A program made the translations under genes and the position numbers. This document shows positions 42,600 through 53,440 of a stretch of 64,000 nucleotides of DNA, in pieces; within the stretch, counting starts at the first letter, position 1; every line of letters begins with the position of its first letter. The notes beneath the pieces were generated by a model. That model searched no databases. It was not told the origin of the DNA and was given only the letters and a program-made list of their open reading frames with translations. The stretch is from Corallium rubrum (Eukaryota; Cnidaria; Anthozoa; Scleralcyonacea; Coralliidae), in contig OZ036000.1 in NCBI GenBank assembly GCA_964035015.1, forward strand, positions 5,300,709-5,364,708, read 5' to 3'.

Positions 42600-45500
42600 A
42601 ACAGTGATATATCTAATTTGAATAAATATGTATTGTATGGTATAGTATATAAATATAAATGTAATGTACAAAATATAAATGCAGTAATGTAAAATGTAAA
42701 ATGTAAAGGTAAAAAATGTAAATGTTAAAATGTAAATGTAATGTTATGTTATGTTAAAAAATGTAAATGTAAAAATGTAAATACAATGAAATAATGCAAA
42801 GAAATAAAAATATAAATATATAGAGGTAGTATAGCGTATGTGTATACTGCTGTTATTATTATTATTAATCATTTGAAAAAGAAGGGTGACATCTTTACCA
42901 GCATGGGTATTATCAACGATGGCCCTCACAAAATTATATACAACTAATGATAACTAATCTATTTACAGTTTTTAAAAATACAATTACATCAACTAATGAT
43001 AACTAATCTATTTACAGTTTTTTTAAAAATACAATTACATCGAGTTACAATTACATCGGACAACATGTTTACATTTATTGCAGGAAAGGTCCTCTAGATG
43101 ATCAACCTCATCAACCATTGTCAGAAAAAATTCTTTCAGTTTGTATTTGAATGTGGTATAAGAATAATTTTCAATTTCTTTTAGGTATATTGTTTATTCA
43201 GTTTATGGTATATTCAGTTTGTGAAGACCGTGTTGAAATATTAATTACACCATTAGTCTTTTGGAACAATAGTGATACCTCTACAGGTGCCATTTTCTTT
43301 AATGCACAAAAAACAAACAATATTTTTTTCATTTTGATAATACTATAAATGGGTAACCATTTTAGTTGACGAAATAGGTTTACTGATGGTGTATCATAGG
43401 ATACTCCATATATTATACGTGCTGCTCTCTTTTGAAGTTTTAATATGTCATGCAAAAGTTCATTTGAACAATTGCCCCAAAGTGTTGAGCAGTATAATAA
43501 ATGAGGATAAATTAATGCAGAATAATATGTTTTTCGTGCTTCAATTGGTAAATAATCTCTAACTCTTTTCAATAAATATAATCGACTTGATATTATTTTG
43601 TGGATATAGGAAACATGTGGCTCCCATTGTAAATGTGAGTCAAAGTAAATACTTAATAATTTTGCACTCTTTACTTCTTCTATATTTTTGTTTTGTAGTT
43701 GATATTGCATTTTCAGGTTATCAGTGTATTTTCTTTTGGAGTATATTGTCATTGATTTAGTTTTTTTGCCATTCAGTATCATTGTGTTATTGCTTGCCCA
43801 ATTTGAGGTTTCTAATAGTTCATTATTGATAATTGTAGTCAGGTGACTTGTGTTACTAGAGTTTGCTAACAATGTAGTATCGTCAGCAAACGAGTATTGT
43901 GATGTTTGTTTTAGACATAGAGGGAGATCATTAATATAGATTAAGAATAGCAAAGGTCCAAGTAGTGATCCTTGGGGAACTCCACTCTCAATTTTCAATG
44001 GCTGTGACAGGGCATTTTTGTATTTGACTTATTGCATCCGATTTTCAACATAGCTTTGAAACCATTGTAAACTTAATTCAGTGATTCCGTACATAGAAAT
44101 TTTCTTTAGTAGTATTTCATGATCAACTATGTCAAATGCCTTCGAAAAATCAAGTAAAATCATTGCACTTATTTCTCCTTTTTCAATGTTACGGATTAGA
44201 TTTTCATGTATTAATGCAAGAATAGTTTCGCATGAATGGTTTTTCCGAAAGCCATGCTGATAATAAGATAGCAAATTATGGCTATTTAGATACTGATAAT
44301 AAGAGGAGAAGACGTGTTTATCTACAATCTTTGAAAGTATAGAAAGTACTGACAGCGGTCTAAAATTTTCTCTAGATGTTATTAGGTCCCCCTTGTGGCC
44401 TGGTATTACTTTGGCCTTCTTCCATTTGTTGGGGAAAAGTCCTGTTTTTATGCTTAAATTGCAAAGGTGGGTAATTGAAGGGGTGACTGCTTCAGCTGCT
44501 AGCTTAAGGTGGTATGGGGTTATATCATCTAGCCCTTTTGCTTTTGTTGTGTCAATACTTTTTAAATATTCAAAGACCATTTGTTCCGTCATAGTAGGTA
44601 TTTGGAATTTTGTGTCTTTTTGAATTCTCGAATTTACAAATTCCTCTAGAATCTGCTGATTGAATGTAGGATTAGGCATTGTCCTTTTTAATTCATCCAC
44701 AACATTTTTGAAATAGTTGTTAAAGATGTCACAAATCTCAAATGGCTCAGAATATTCAATGTTATCAATAATAAGCATATTAGGAGATTTTTTACATTTT
44801 GAAAGAGTAACTTCTTTTAAGATTTCCCACAGTTTTGAAGGATTTTTTAGATTTTTAGTCAATGCTTTATTGTAATATTCACTTTTCCTTTGTCAAATTA
44901 GATGGACCGTATTGTTTCTCCAGTATTTGTAATAGGTCCAGTCTTCGTCCCTCTTATATTTATTATAAAGGTTGTGATGTTTATCTCTATTTCTCATTTA
45001 GTATTCAATGTCCTTACTGAACCACAGAGGGAGTCTATTTGATTTAACTCTTTTGTAATTTAGGTGCATGATTATCTAAGATACTGTTGTATATATCATA
45101 CCATTTTTCTAGGTAGATATCTGGATGTTCAAGACATTTTAAAGTATCCCAGGGAAAATTGAGTAAATCACTTAGGAAGTGTTCATGGTTAAAGTGTTTG
45201 CTTGATCTATAGAATATGCTCTCATGGCTGTGCTTTTTTATTTTAATATTTATTTTACGAGTTAGAAAAACAGGATAATGATCACTTATTCCTGTTTGAA
45301 TAACTCCTGTCTGTAAAATATTTTCAGCACAGGATGTATAAATGTGGTCCAATAAGGTCATTGACCTTGGTCTAGTTACAGACTTAATTGTCTGTTTTAA
45401 TTGGTATTGATTGCATATCCCTTTAAGAGGTTTATATACTTGTTCATTAAGGGCATTAATGTTAAAATCGCCCAGAATGATGATTTCGTTACCATCTTTA

Positions 45501-45600
45501 TCAATGTTTTGCAGCAGTTTACAAAACATTTGACGCCATATGAATGCAGCTGATGGAGGTCGGTGGAGATAGCATATTAGTATATTACAAATCGAAAATT
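42600..45600 (-). mobile_element. L2/CR1-like LINE, decayed and 5'-truncated
   Basis: On the minus strand: APE endonuclease end (about 45,590-45,044; GDFNINAL, SDHYPVF), then RT (44,880-43,198) with LDFSKAFDIVDHEIL, SGVPQGSLLGPLLFLIYIND and YSFADDTTLL, and the C-terminal LKWLPIYSIIKMKK block. A TAA interrupts RT just before SGVPQGS, and further stops lie between endonuclease and RT. The 3' part includes the FVRAIVDNTHAGKDV-like stretch and ends in a TTTACA-rich tail (about 42,600-42,800). It lies just upstream of the first visible exon of gene 1, in the same orientation. Confidence 0.87.
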
Positions 45601-46088
45601 TGAAATGTTTGGTGTACGGTTGAAATACTCATATTACTAGAAGTTTTTATCAAAAGTGAAGTGCTGCGAGTTGCTACCATTTACTATTTAGTAGTAAAAT
45701 ACTTGTTATCGTCCGAAGCATTTTCAATTAAAGAGCTTAAGCATGCAACGTTTTCCTCAACATGGACGTCACGCGTATAAAATCGAGCCATTAAAGAGTC
45801 ATGGCGTCAGCACTCTTGCCACTCCTGCTTGAAGTGAAGAACGGCAATCTATGCAGTTTTAGGTAGTTGATTTGCAGCAATAACGACTGGTGCCATCTTT
45901 AATGTTGCCATCTTTAATAATGCCTGCCGCTGATCGGTAGACATTGCGTATACCAAAGATCATCGCCCACGAAATCCTAAGAATCGAGTTCGTGAACGCA
46001 TATAAACTCGGCCCAGACCTCGTCAAGATTAGTGAGCTGCTCGCCTTACGGCTCGCAGCAAAAAGAGGAGGTTTAAATTTAAAGCGCC
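45601..46088. other. Intergenic DNA upstream of gene 1
   Basis: No recognised gene or exon. A small plus-strand open frame beginning near 45,944 has no recognisable domain and runs into the fold-back at 46089. Confidence 0.4.
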
Positions 46089-46208
46089 GATCAAACGAGA
46101 ACGCAGGTCACCGCGAGTTACATTGTAAGCCACTGCAAGTCATTGCAAGTTGTGGCGGTCAAACAAGACACAAGTTAAAACTTGTGGTGACTTGCGTTCT
46201 CGTTTGAT
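46089..46208. mobile_element. Fold-back MITE, 120 bp
   Basis: ATCAAACGAGAACGCAGGTC at the left is mirrored by GACTTGCGTTCTCGTTTGAT at the right, with about 30-base arms. It is immediately followed by the mini hAT element. Confidence 0.8.
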
Positions 46209-46218
46209 ATGGGCTTGC

Positions 46219-46295
46219 CAGGGGCGCCGGAAGCTACTTAAAGCGGTTGGGGCAGCGAGCCGGGCGACGGGCCGAACGTGGCTCCGGCGCCCCTG
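46219..46295. mobile_element. Very small hAT-type MITE, 77 bp
   Basis: Ends CAGGGGCGCCGG and CCGGCGCCCCTG are perfect inverted repeats, flanked by the 8-bp duplication GGGCTTGC (46211-46218 and 46296-46303). Confidence 0.9.
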
Positions 46296-46485
46296 GGGCT
46301 TGCCCGAAACGTGATACCTCCCAATTTCTATATAGAACTGATTATAGTTTTTGTATCTGCGCAGCAGATATATTGCTATCGTGTTGTGTGTGGTGTGTAT
46401 GTATGTGGGTTAGCTTTCTTGGGTAACCACTGACCTGTAGTGTGTGCTGTGCTGTAACAATATTTCGTCCGCCATATCACGAAGT

Positions 46486-47600
46486 CCTTCGAAGCGACAA
46501 AGTTTTGGATTAAAATACTACGATTTTCAGGGTTCTATGCTATACGATTTTTTCAAATTCACATATCTTGTACATAATTTAACGTTCTATCTAACTGTAC
46601 GAATTTCGTGAATGGTACAAACCTACAGACGATTCGGGAATACTTTAAAATGATTGCGTCTGACCGTACGCCAAGTGATAGCATAATAATGCAATTTGAT
46701 ATTTGCGCTCATCTCAGTTCAAATAGATTTTTCTCCGTTGCTATTCTATACGATTTGTTCTAATTCACATACGTTGTACAGAATTTTACGCTCTCTAACC
46801 GTGCAAGTTTCCCAAATGGCACAAATCTACAAACGATTCAGGGATTTACTTTAAATAAGACGTGGTTTGACCGTATGTCAAGTAAATAGCGTAATAATGC
46901 AATTTGATATTTGCGCTCACGTCAGTTCTCCGTTGCTATTCTATACCATGTTTTCTAATTCACATATGTTGTACAGAATTTAACGCTCTATATAACTGTT
47001 GAAGTTTCGTGAATGGCACAAACCTACAGACGATTCAGGGGTATACTTTAAAAACGCGGTATCGGCGGGCGGCTCAACTGCAATGAAGATATATCCCAAT
47101 ACGGCTGTTAGCCGTTAAATTCTATATTTCCGACAAAGTTTTTGACTAAAACACTATGATTTTTCAGGGTTCTATTCTATACGATTTTTTCTAATTCACA
47201 TGTGTTGTAGAGTATTTAACGCTCTATCTAACTGTAGAAGACAGTTTCGTGAATGGCACAAACCTACAGACGATTCAAGGATACTTAATTTAAATATGAT
47301 TGCGTTTGACCCGATAATTGACATTTGATATTTGGCGCTCATCTCAGTTCAAATAGATTTTTCTCCGTTGCTATTCTACGATTTTTTTTAATCCACATTT
47401 GTTGTACAGAATTAACGCTCTATCTAACGGTATAAGTAATAAGTTTCCAAAATGGCACAAACCTACAGGCGATTCAGGGGTATACTTTAGACCCGCGGTG
47501 TCCGGCTCAACGGCTGTATTGGGATATATCTTCAGTTATCCATTAAATTCTATATTTCCGACAAAGCTTTGCACTAAAACATTTCGCAGATAAGGGATAT
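46486..47600. repeat. Tandem array of ~200-bp diverged units
   Basis: Five imperfect units each containing a TTCTATACGATTTTTTCTAA-like start, CACATATGTTGTACAGAATT, CGCTCTATCTAACTGT and GGCACAAACCTACAGACGAT. They start at about 46,535, 46,735, 46,930, 47,165 and 47,365. No protein-coding pattern. It lies 3' of TRIM-4. Confidence 0.8.
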
Positions 47601-47699
47601 TGCTGATAAAACTGGTAAGTATTTTTAACGTGACTTATAGTAAACTGACTGCGATCTACCACAGTTTTTGTGAGTCATGATAAATTATTTTGGTCAGAG

Positions 47700-47815
47700 A
47701 ATTGAACGTGTATAAAATCTTATAAGATCTACGTGTAAAAAATCTTATAAGATTTTTCTTAAGATCTTACAAGATTTTCCAAGATCGCACAAGATCTTAC
47801 AAGATCTTGACAAGT
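47700..47815. repeat. Short palindromic AAGATCTTAYAAGAT cluster
   Basis: Seven or so variants of AATCTTATAAGAT/AAGATCTTACAAGAT in about 115 bases, just 3' of TRIM-4. Meaning unknown. Confidence 0.6.
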
Positions 47816-47875
47816 GATTCTCACAGTGGTGGGTATGGCGCAGATACATGTACGCATAGCGGACCTTTTGTTATT

Positions 47876-49099
47876 CTATATTCTAAATAAATCTTGTATA
47901 CCTTTGCAATCGTTGCCAGGTGCTGACTGCTCTAGAATCTTCTCGGATTTCTCTGTACCTATTCCATCCTCAACTCTCCCTAAATTGTTTGCAATCTCTG
48001 CAAATCTCCATACATCTACCCGGTGCCATCTATAACAAATCTTGTCATCATTAACGGGTTTCATGTTTCTAGGACGTTTTTTCTTAAAATTTTCTGCGTT
48101 GTCTTGAATCATTTTCTGCGACGAGAGAATCTCCTCGTCATTTCCTTTCTCCAAGAGACTTGTTGAAAGCTGAACAGAGCGTTTCACGTTATCAACATAA
48201 CTTCTTACTTCGCTTGTCTGGGCTTCCAGCTCGCTTCGTTTTTTACTATGAATTTTGTCGACTTCATTTAGTAGAGATCGAGTGTTTTTGTCTAATATTT
48301 GGCTAAACGTATTTAACATGTCTTGTTTTTTCTGATTGATCTCGGATTTCACAGTTTTTGCGTTGCGATCGAGCGATTGTGTTAAATTTAATATCGCCTC
48401 TAACAATTGTGTGCCTTCTTGTAACTGTTGTGTGAACGTGGCGCAACTGGAATCCAAATGTTGCTTTTCTTTCTCGGCCGCTTTTGCTACTGGAAGCCAA
48501 GAATGCTCGGGTTTCTCGTGGTTAAAATCCGTGCAGTCCCGACAAATGAGCTCCTGGCACGTCTCACAATAAAACTTCAGCGTCTTCTTATGTTCTTGGC
48601 AGTGTAGCTTTCTCCTGATCTTTCTTTGATTCTCCGGTTTCGCTAACTCGTCCATCGAAAGAACCGAATGATTGACGAAGCCACGATAGCTGTTGTGAAC
48701 TGTCTGGCATTCGTGACATAAAAATACTTCGCAGGTTATACAACGACCGACTGAAGGTCCTTGACAGTGAGTACAAGGAACAACTTTTAGTCGATTTTGA
48801 ACGGCCATGACCTCCAACATATTGAAGATAAAATGGTTGGGTGTCATGTCTGCTACTTCCTCTCCGGGATTCAAAGTAAACTGTCTACGGCAGTTCGGGC
48901 AGTTGAAGTCCTTTACCTGTCGGCCAACTTCATTTTCACGATGGTTCTTCACGAATCTTTCCAGGCAAGCTTTGCAATAAGAGTGAAAGCAAGGCAACGT
49001 TCGTGGATCTTTCACTGTTTCCAAACATATCGAACATTCGAGAAGGCTCTCCAGTTTACCAATCGAGACAGCTTCTAAAGAAGTAAAAGAACACGCCAT
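47876..49099 (-). CDS. TRIM-4: RING/B-box/coiled-coil E3 ligase candidate
   Basis: A 407-aa ORF from ATG of MACSFTSLEAVSIG; the open frame extends further upstream but without an ATG. RING, B-box1, B-box2 and coiled coil match TRIM-c1 nearly residue for residue. Differences include a four-residue gain after MACSF, VVPCTHC in B-box1 and a C-terminus ending GIQDLFRI. It lies downstream of gene 2 and upstream of gene 1, the same relation TRIM-c3 has to gene 1. Confidence 0.92.
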   Translation of the reverse strand: MACSFTSLEAVSIGKLESLLECSICLETVKDPRTLPCFHSYCKACLERFVKNHRENEVGRQVKDFNCPNCRRQFTLNPGEEVADMTPNHFIFNMLEVMAVQNRLKVVPCTHCQGPSVGRCITCEVFLCHECQTVHNSYRGFVNHSVLSMDELAKPENQRKIRRKLHCQEHKKTLKFYCETCQELICRDCTDFNHEKPEHSWLPVAKAAEKEKQHLDSSCATFTQQLQEGTQLLEAILNLTQSLDRNAKTVKSEINQKKQDMLNTFSQILDKNTRSLLNEVDKIHSKKRSELEAQTSEVRSYVDNVKRSVQLSTSLLEKGNDEEILSSQKMIQDNAENFKKKRPRNMKPVNDDKICYRWHRVDVWRFAEIANNLGRVEDGIGTEKSEKILEQSAPGNDCKGIQDLFRI

Positions 49100-49720
49100 T
49101 CGAAACGATACTATTCTGAATCGAGATTTTGAAACGCTTTTCAATCAATCCACGTCAATAATATTATATAACTATACTGACTGACATATAAGAGTATGCT
49201 ATACAGTCGACTGACAAATGATAATTTTTATATCACGTGCTAATTGTTCGGGTATGTTGCAATAATGATTTCAGACAATCTGTCATACTGATATACACCA
49301 TTTTTTGCTCAGGATAGCTAAATGCCAAAGTAACAGTTATAACATATATAGCAAGGGCAGTAAACCTTAGTATAAGAGAATTAATATCGGCTATAACACG
49401 GTTTGCTTCGTAATCTGATGAAATGATAATATAATAGCTACTGATCAGGAATCTATCTTCAAAGAAAAGAACATACTTGGAATTTAGGATGGTTTCCGTT
49501 TCCATAAATTACTACATTTAATTATTAATTTGTCACGTGCCTATTGTTATTATCGACTTGCAGATCTCAATTGCAATAATAACTTCCAGACAAACATTCC
49601 AAAACCCTGATAGACCACTGGGTAAACAATTTTGATAAAAATAATTTATACTTGGAAAGTAAATTATTTGTATTAATAGTTGAAAAGTATATCCATTTAG
49701 ATATACTGAAAATACATTAA
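49100..49720. other. Upstream flank of TRIM-4
   Basis: Homologous to the other TRIM flanks but with more small gains and losses. It retains a TATCACGTGC E-box-like site near 49,232 and another near 49,532. No ORF. Confidence 0.4.
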
Positions 49721-50381
49721 AGTGCCTATGAAACGAAAATTAAGTTTGTCTTATTTGAAAAGAACGCTTAAAATGATAGAGTAACATCTTTTGCAGTTTT
49801 AGTATTCTGGGCACACCCACATGCGTCCTTTGAATTAATTTGGTTTGATAATAGCAAAGCTTTTAATATTGTAGCGATAGACACACCAGGCGGAAAACGC
49901 AATTTAAAAATGAATATCAGAGCCCAGCAAATGACTTTGAAACAAGACATAATAAAAAGAAAAGAAAATTTATTTACTGACGTTTCGTTGTTACATCACA
50001 ACATCTTCAGAGCATTTAAACTATATTACAGTTGGTTCACTATATATACTACAAAGATATACTGGTTTAAAATTACAAGAACGGTTACAAAATTTAAAGT
50101 TCAAAGTTTAAAGTTCAAAGTTTAAAGTTCTAATTTTTATTATGTCTTGTTTCAAAGTCATTTGCTGGGCTCTGATATTCATTTTTAAATAGAAAAGCTA
50201 TATAACTTTTTTCGGTAACTTATTATGCACGTCATGACTTCAAAATGTTTAATTTGCATATCAGACAAACTGAAATATCTCAAGAACGAAGCAAGGAAAC
50301 GAAAAACTGCAAACGATGTTACTCTATTATTTTAAGTGTTCTTTCAAATAAGATAAACTTAATTTTCGTTTCATTTGCACT
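49721..50381. mobile_element. TTAA-flanked DNA element, 661 bp
   Basis: Inverted ends of about 80 bases (AGTGCCTATGAAACGAAAAT against ATTTTCGTTTCATTTGCACT), with TTAA on both sides (49717-49720 and 50382-50385). The homologous sites in the other TRIM flanks read TACGTTAACGCATC or TACGTTAAGGCATC uninterrupted, so the insertion is clear. A second ~50-base inverted pair (49903-50188) lies inside. No transposase. TTAA targeting suggests a piggyBac-like mobiliser. Confidence 0.88.
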
Positions 50382-50648
50382 TTAACGCATCCTTGCCCAG
50401 CGTTTTTCTAGAGGTGAATAAAATTGTCTGGTGTTAGCCAGAATAAAATACTAAATATCTATACGGACCGGAACGAGTTAAATTTCTGTAAAAAGGTAGA
50501 GTGCTACTTAGGCAGTGTTTCTGATAGAGAAAAGTGAAAAGGTGGCAAACTGCCAAGAGGTTTAGTAACGAAATATTGACGGTTTCGAGGGGAGCTCTTT
50601 TTCAGTAAAATTCCATGTATATTACGCGAGCCCTCATTGATCAATTGC

Positions 50649-50941
50649 CGTGTTTGGATCAGAGTATCCAAACACGGAAAATTCCGGCCAAAACAATTTT
50701 TTGAAACTGTCGGACAGTATATCATATTCACTTGTGATTATTTTATAAAAGAAATACCAAATGGTTTTTTCCGTTTTTGGAGACTCTTATCCAAACACTT
50801 GGGAAATTGCTCGACTTTCGAAAAGCTAAAAACACTCGCCTACGGCTCGTGTTTTATTACGCTTTTCTCCAGTCTCGCAATTTCCCGCGTGTTTGGATCA
50901 GAGTATCCAAACACGGAAAACCATTTGGTATTTCTTTAATC
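50649..50941. mobile_element. Fold-back repeat with GTGTTTGGATC palindromes
   Basis: Same family as 33769-34063, here beside TRIM-4, where units 1-3 have microsatellite instead. Confidence 0.7.
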
Positions 50942-51209
50942 ATAGTGAAAACACTTGAAACATCACTTTTTCACTGCTAAAAATTTTGGCAGTTTAATAC
51001 CTCTCTTGAAGTAGGACTAAACACAAAATTTGATATGTAGTAGTTTAGTTAAATTAAATAGGATTGTGTCACAGGCTTTATTGTTTTAAAGTGCCATCAT
51101 GATTTGGGATTTTACATATTTAGGATATTTGGAGGAATTGGAGCCTTCTGAGAAGATTTGTAATACATCTTCCTTTTCTAAAATTTCATTTTCGCGCACG
51201 TTTTCGCTG

Positions 51210-51310
51210 TTAAAGTTGACGGAAGTGACGTCCACGCAGGTATTTGTCTATATATAAGATTAAAAACACTTTACAGATTCCTACGTATACGTCACTTCTG
51301 TCAACTTTAA
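51210..51310. repeat. Fold-back repeat (TTAAAGTTGAC ends)
   Basis: Twin of 9019-9119 with both arms intact. Confidence 0.7.
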
Positions 51311-51464
51311 AGCCGGCTTTCCACAAGGCGATTTTTTTCGCGCGAAGCGACTTTCTTTTGTTCGAATTCAATAGATTTCTGATTAGTTCCAGCTCAGAGC
51401 TCATGCATGAGACAAAAGAAAAAGTCGCTCCGCGAGAAAAAAGTCGCCAAGTGGAAAACCGGCT
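51311..51464. mobile_element. MITE with AGCCGG ends
   Basis: Twin of 9120-9269, with TAA on both sides (51308-51310 and 51465-51467). Confidence 0.75.
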
Positions 51465-51662
51465 TAACGGCGAAAAGTCCATGAAGATGAAATTTTAGAA
51501 AAGGAAGATATATTACAAAGCCACTGTATTTTTTTTTCTTCTTTTGGCGAGTAAAATCGTCATACTTTATTCTCGGAGTGAAGTAACAAAAGTCTACAAT
51601 TGCATGCAGTGAAAGAGATGTACAAGTCATGATTGCTGCTTATTTCTACTGTTATACATATA

Positions 51663-51712
51663 CAGTGGCGTGGTGGCGAGTTTCAGGCTGGGGTGGCCAG
51701 ATTACCTTTGGC

Positions 51713-51743
<31 letters not shown>

Positions 51744-52216
51744 AAAAAAAAAGAAAAAAAAAAGACACTGTATTTGATAAATGATCACATTTTTGTTTTA
51801 AAATAACTCAAATAGCAATAATATTACAACAAACAACGGGTTCTCAATGGCGACGCCAATGCGAGCAAAGATCTAGGGGGGTCCGGGTGCATGCTCCCCT
51901 GGAAAATTTTGAAATCTAGAGTCTCTGATATGCCATTTCCTGCATTTTGGAGTGAGATTTTACAGAATTCTGAAGATTATAAAGCATCATAGAAAACAAG
52001 AAAGATTACAGATTTCAGATCTTTATATCCCACCATTGAAGACCTAGGTGTTGCAATTGCGAAACTACAGTTCCAGAAGAAAGCCGGAAAGATTAATCTA
52101 AGTACAGTACAAACGAAATGTTTACTAGTCGGGGTGCTATTAAGTTTTGGCGCCCCTTCTGCAACCCCAGCTGGGGGGGGCCTTGCCCCCCCCCCCCTCC
52201 GGCCACCACGCCACTG
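51663..52216. mobile_element. hAT-type non-autonomous element, 554 bp
   Basis: Perfect inverted ends CAGTGGCGTGGTGGC, flanked by the 8-bp duplication TACATATA (51655-51662 and 52217-52224). The other intervals have the empty site (GTTATACATGTACTTAAAGCC). Inside are long C and A runs; no transposase ORF. Confidence 0.93.
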
Positions 52217-52616
52217 TACATATACTTAAAGCCACTATTTAATTTATGTTTGAGCTTCTACATTTATAATCTGGCATTTATACTTCGAACAACCTAACCC
52301 ACATCGCAAGTTAATAACAAAATTAACATGTGCTGATTTTTACTATTTTCACTATTTCATCTACATAAGTTTCTTTGAAAGCAATTTTTAAATTTATTTA
52401 TGAACTTGTAGGTTTATAACCAACGCTACAATGTCTTCAACCGGTTCCCCAACTAAGCTAGATAAATTTAATATATAGATAAAGTTTACGACGATACGAT
52501 AATCGGGCATTTATACCACTTGTCCGAACATTGCACCTACATCTAAAGTTATTATGCTGTTTAATTATGAAATTAACATGTGAATTTAAAATAATCGTAT
52601 CATCATTGAACAGGCT

Positions 52617-53017
52617 TAGCCTCCTCCGCAGGCAACTCTGTGTCTTCCCAGATGCGTGAGCTGATTTATCCGAGCATTATTTATAGCTAACTGACAATTA
52701 TAATTCAGATATAGGCGACTGTATCTGGGAAATGGGGAATTGTGGGGCCAAATATATAGGATTTGAGAAGGGATTGGATATTCGGTATTTATTTTCGATA
52801 TTCGGCAGGTAACTCCTCCCTTATTTATTTTTTCATTCCCTCCTTCGTCTCCAGACTTCGCTCTGCCATATGATCACAGTACATAGACACAGGTACCTAT
52901 GCCAGCTCGTGTCAGATCAGTAATGTCAGCTGGCCAGCAGAGTCAGGTAATAAATGTTATGCTCGGATAAATCAGCTCACACATCTGGGAAGACACAGTT
53001 GCTTGTGGAGGAAGCTA
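52617..53017. mobile_element. Fold-back MITE (TAGCCTCCTC ends)
   Basis: Counterpart of 9858-10257, with the full ~400-base length. Confidence 0.72.
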
Positions 53018-53440
53018 AAACAGGCTATGTCACATCACTTTTAGCCTCGATTGTCTCACGTTGATATTCTGAGCTACAAACTTCAAAATCAAAGCTGTAC
53101 ATTAATTTGATTGTGAAATACAAGTCACCTAACGACTATGGAGGATTTTTGAACCTTTAAGACCAACGTTTTTACACAAATTGACCTAAACTTGATCGCT
53201 GCCAGGCTAACAGACATCAAGGTGTCACATTTACAATCCCTTTCAATCTCGTTTTAATTTTGATAATCCGTACTTCCGTGCAGGTTTCTAGTATCCCTTT
53301 TATGTCTTTACATAATATAAAACTGTCACCATGAGATTTTATGCAATTTTAAAACAATTGTGTTTCTGCAAGACTGATTGCTAAAAAGTGTGTGTGACAT
53401 AGCTCTTTTCAATACTATCACGTATTTAACGTTTCCCGTG

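Noticed and set aside
43198-45529. An active LINE
   Set aside because: It is 5'-truncated, with in-frame stops in and before the RT region, so it cannot move itself.
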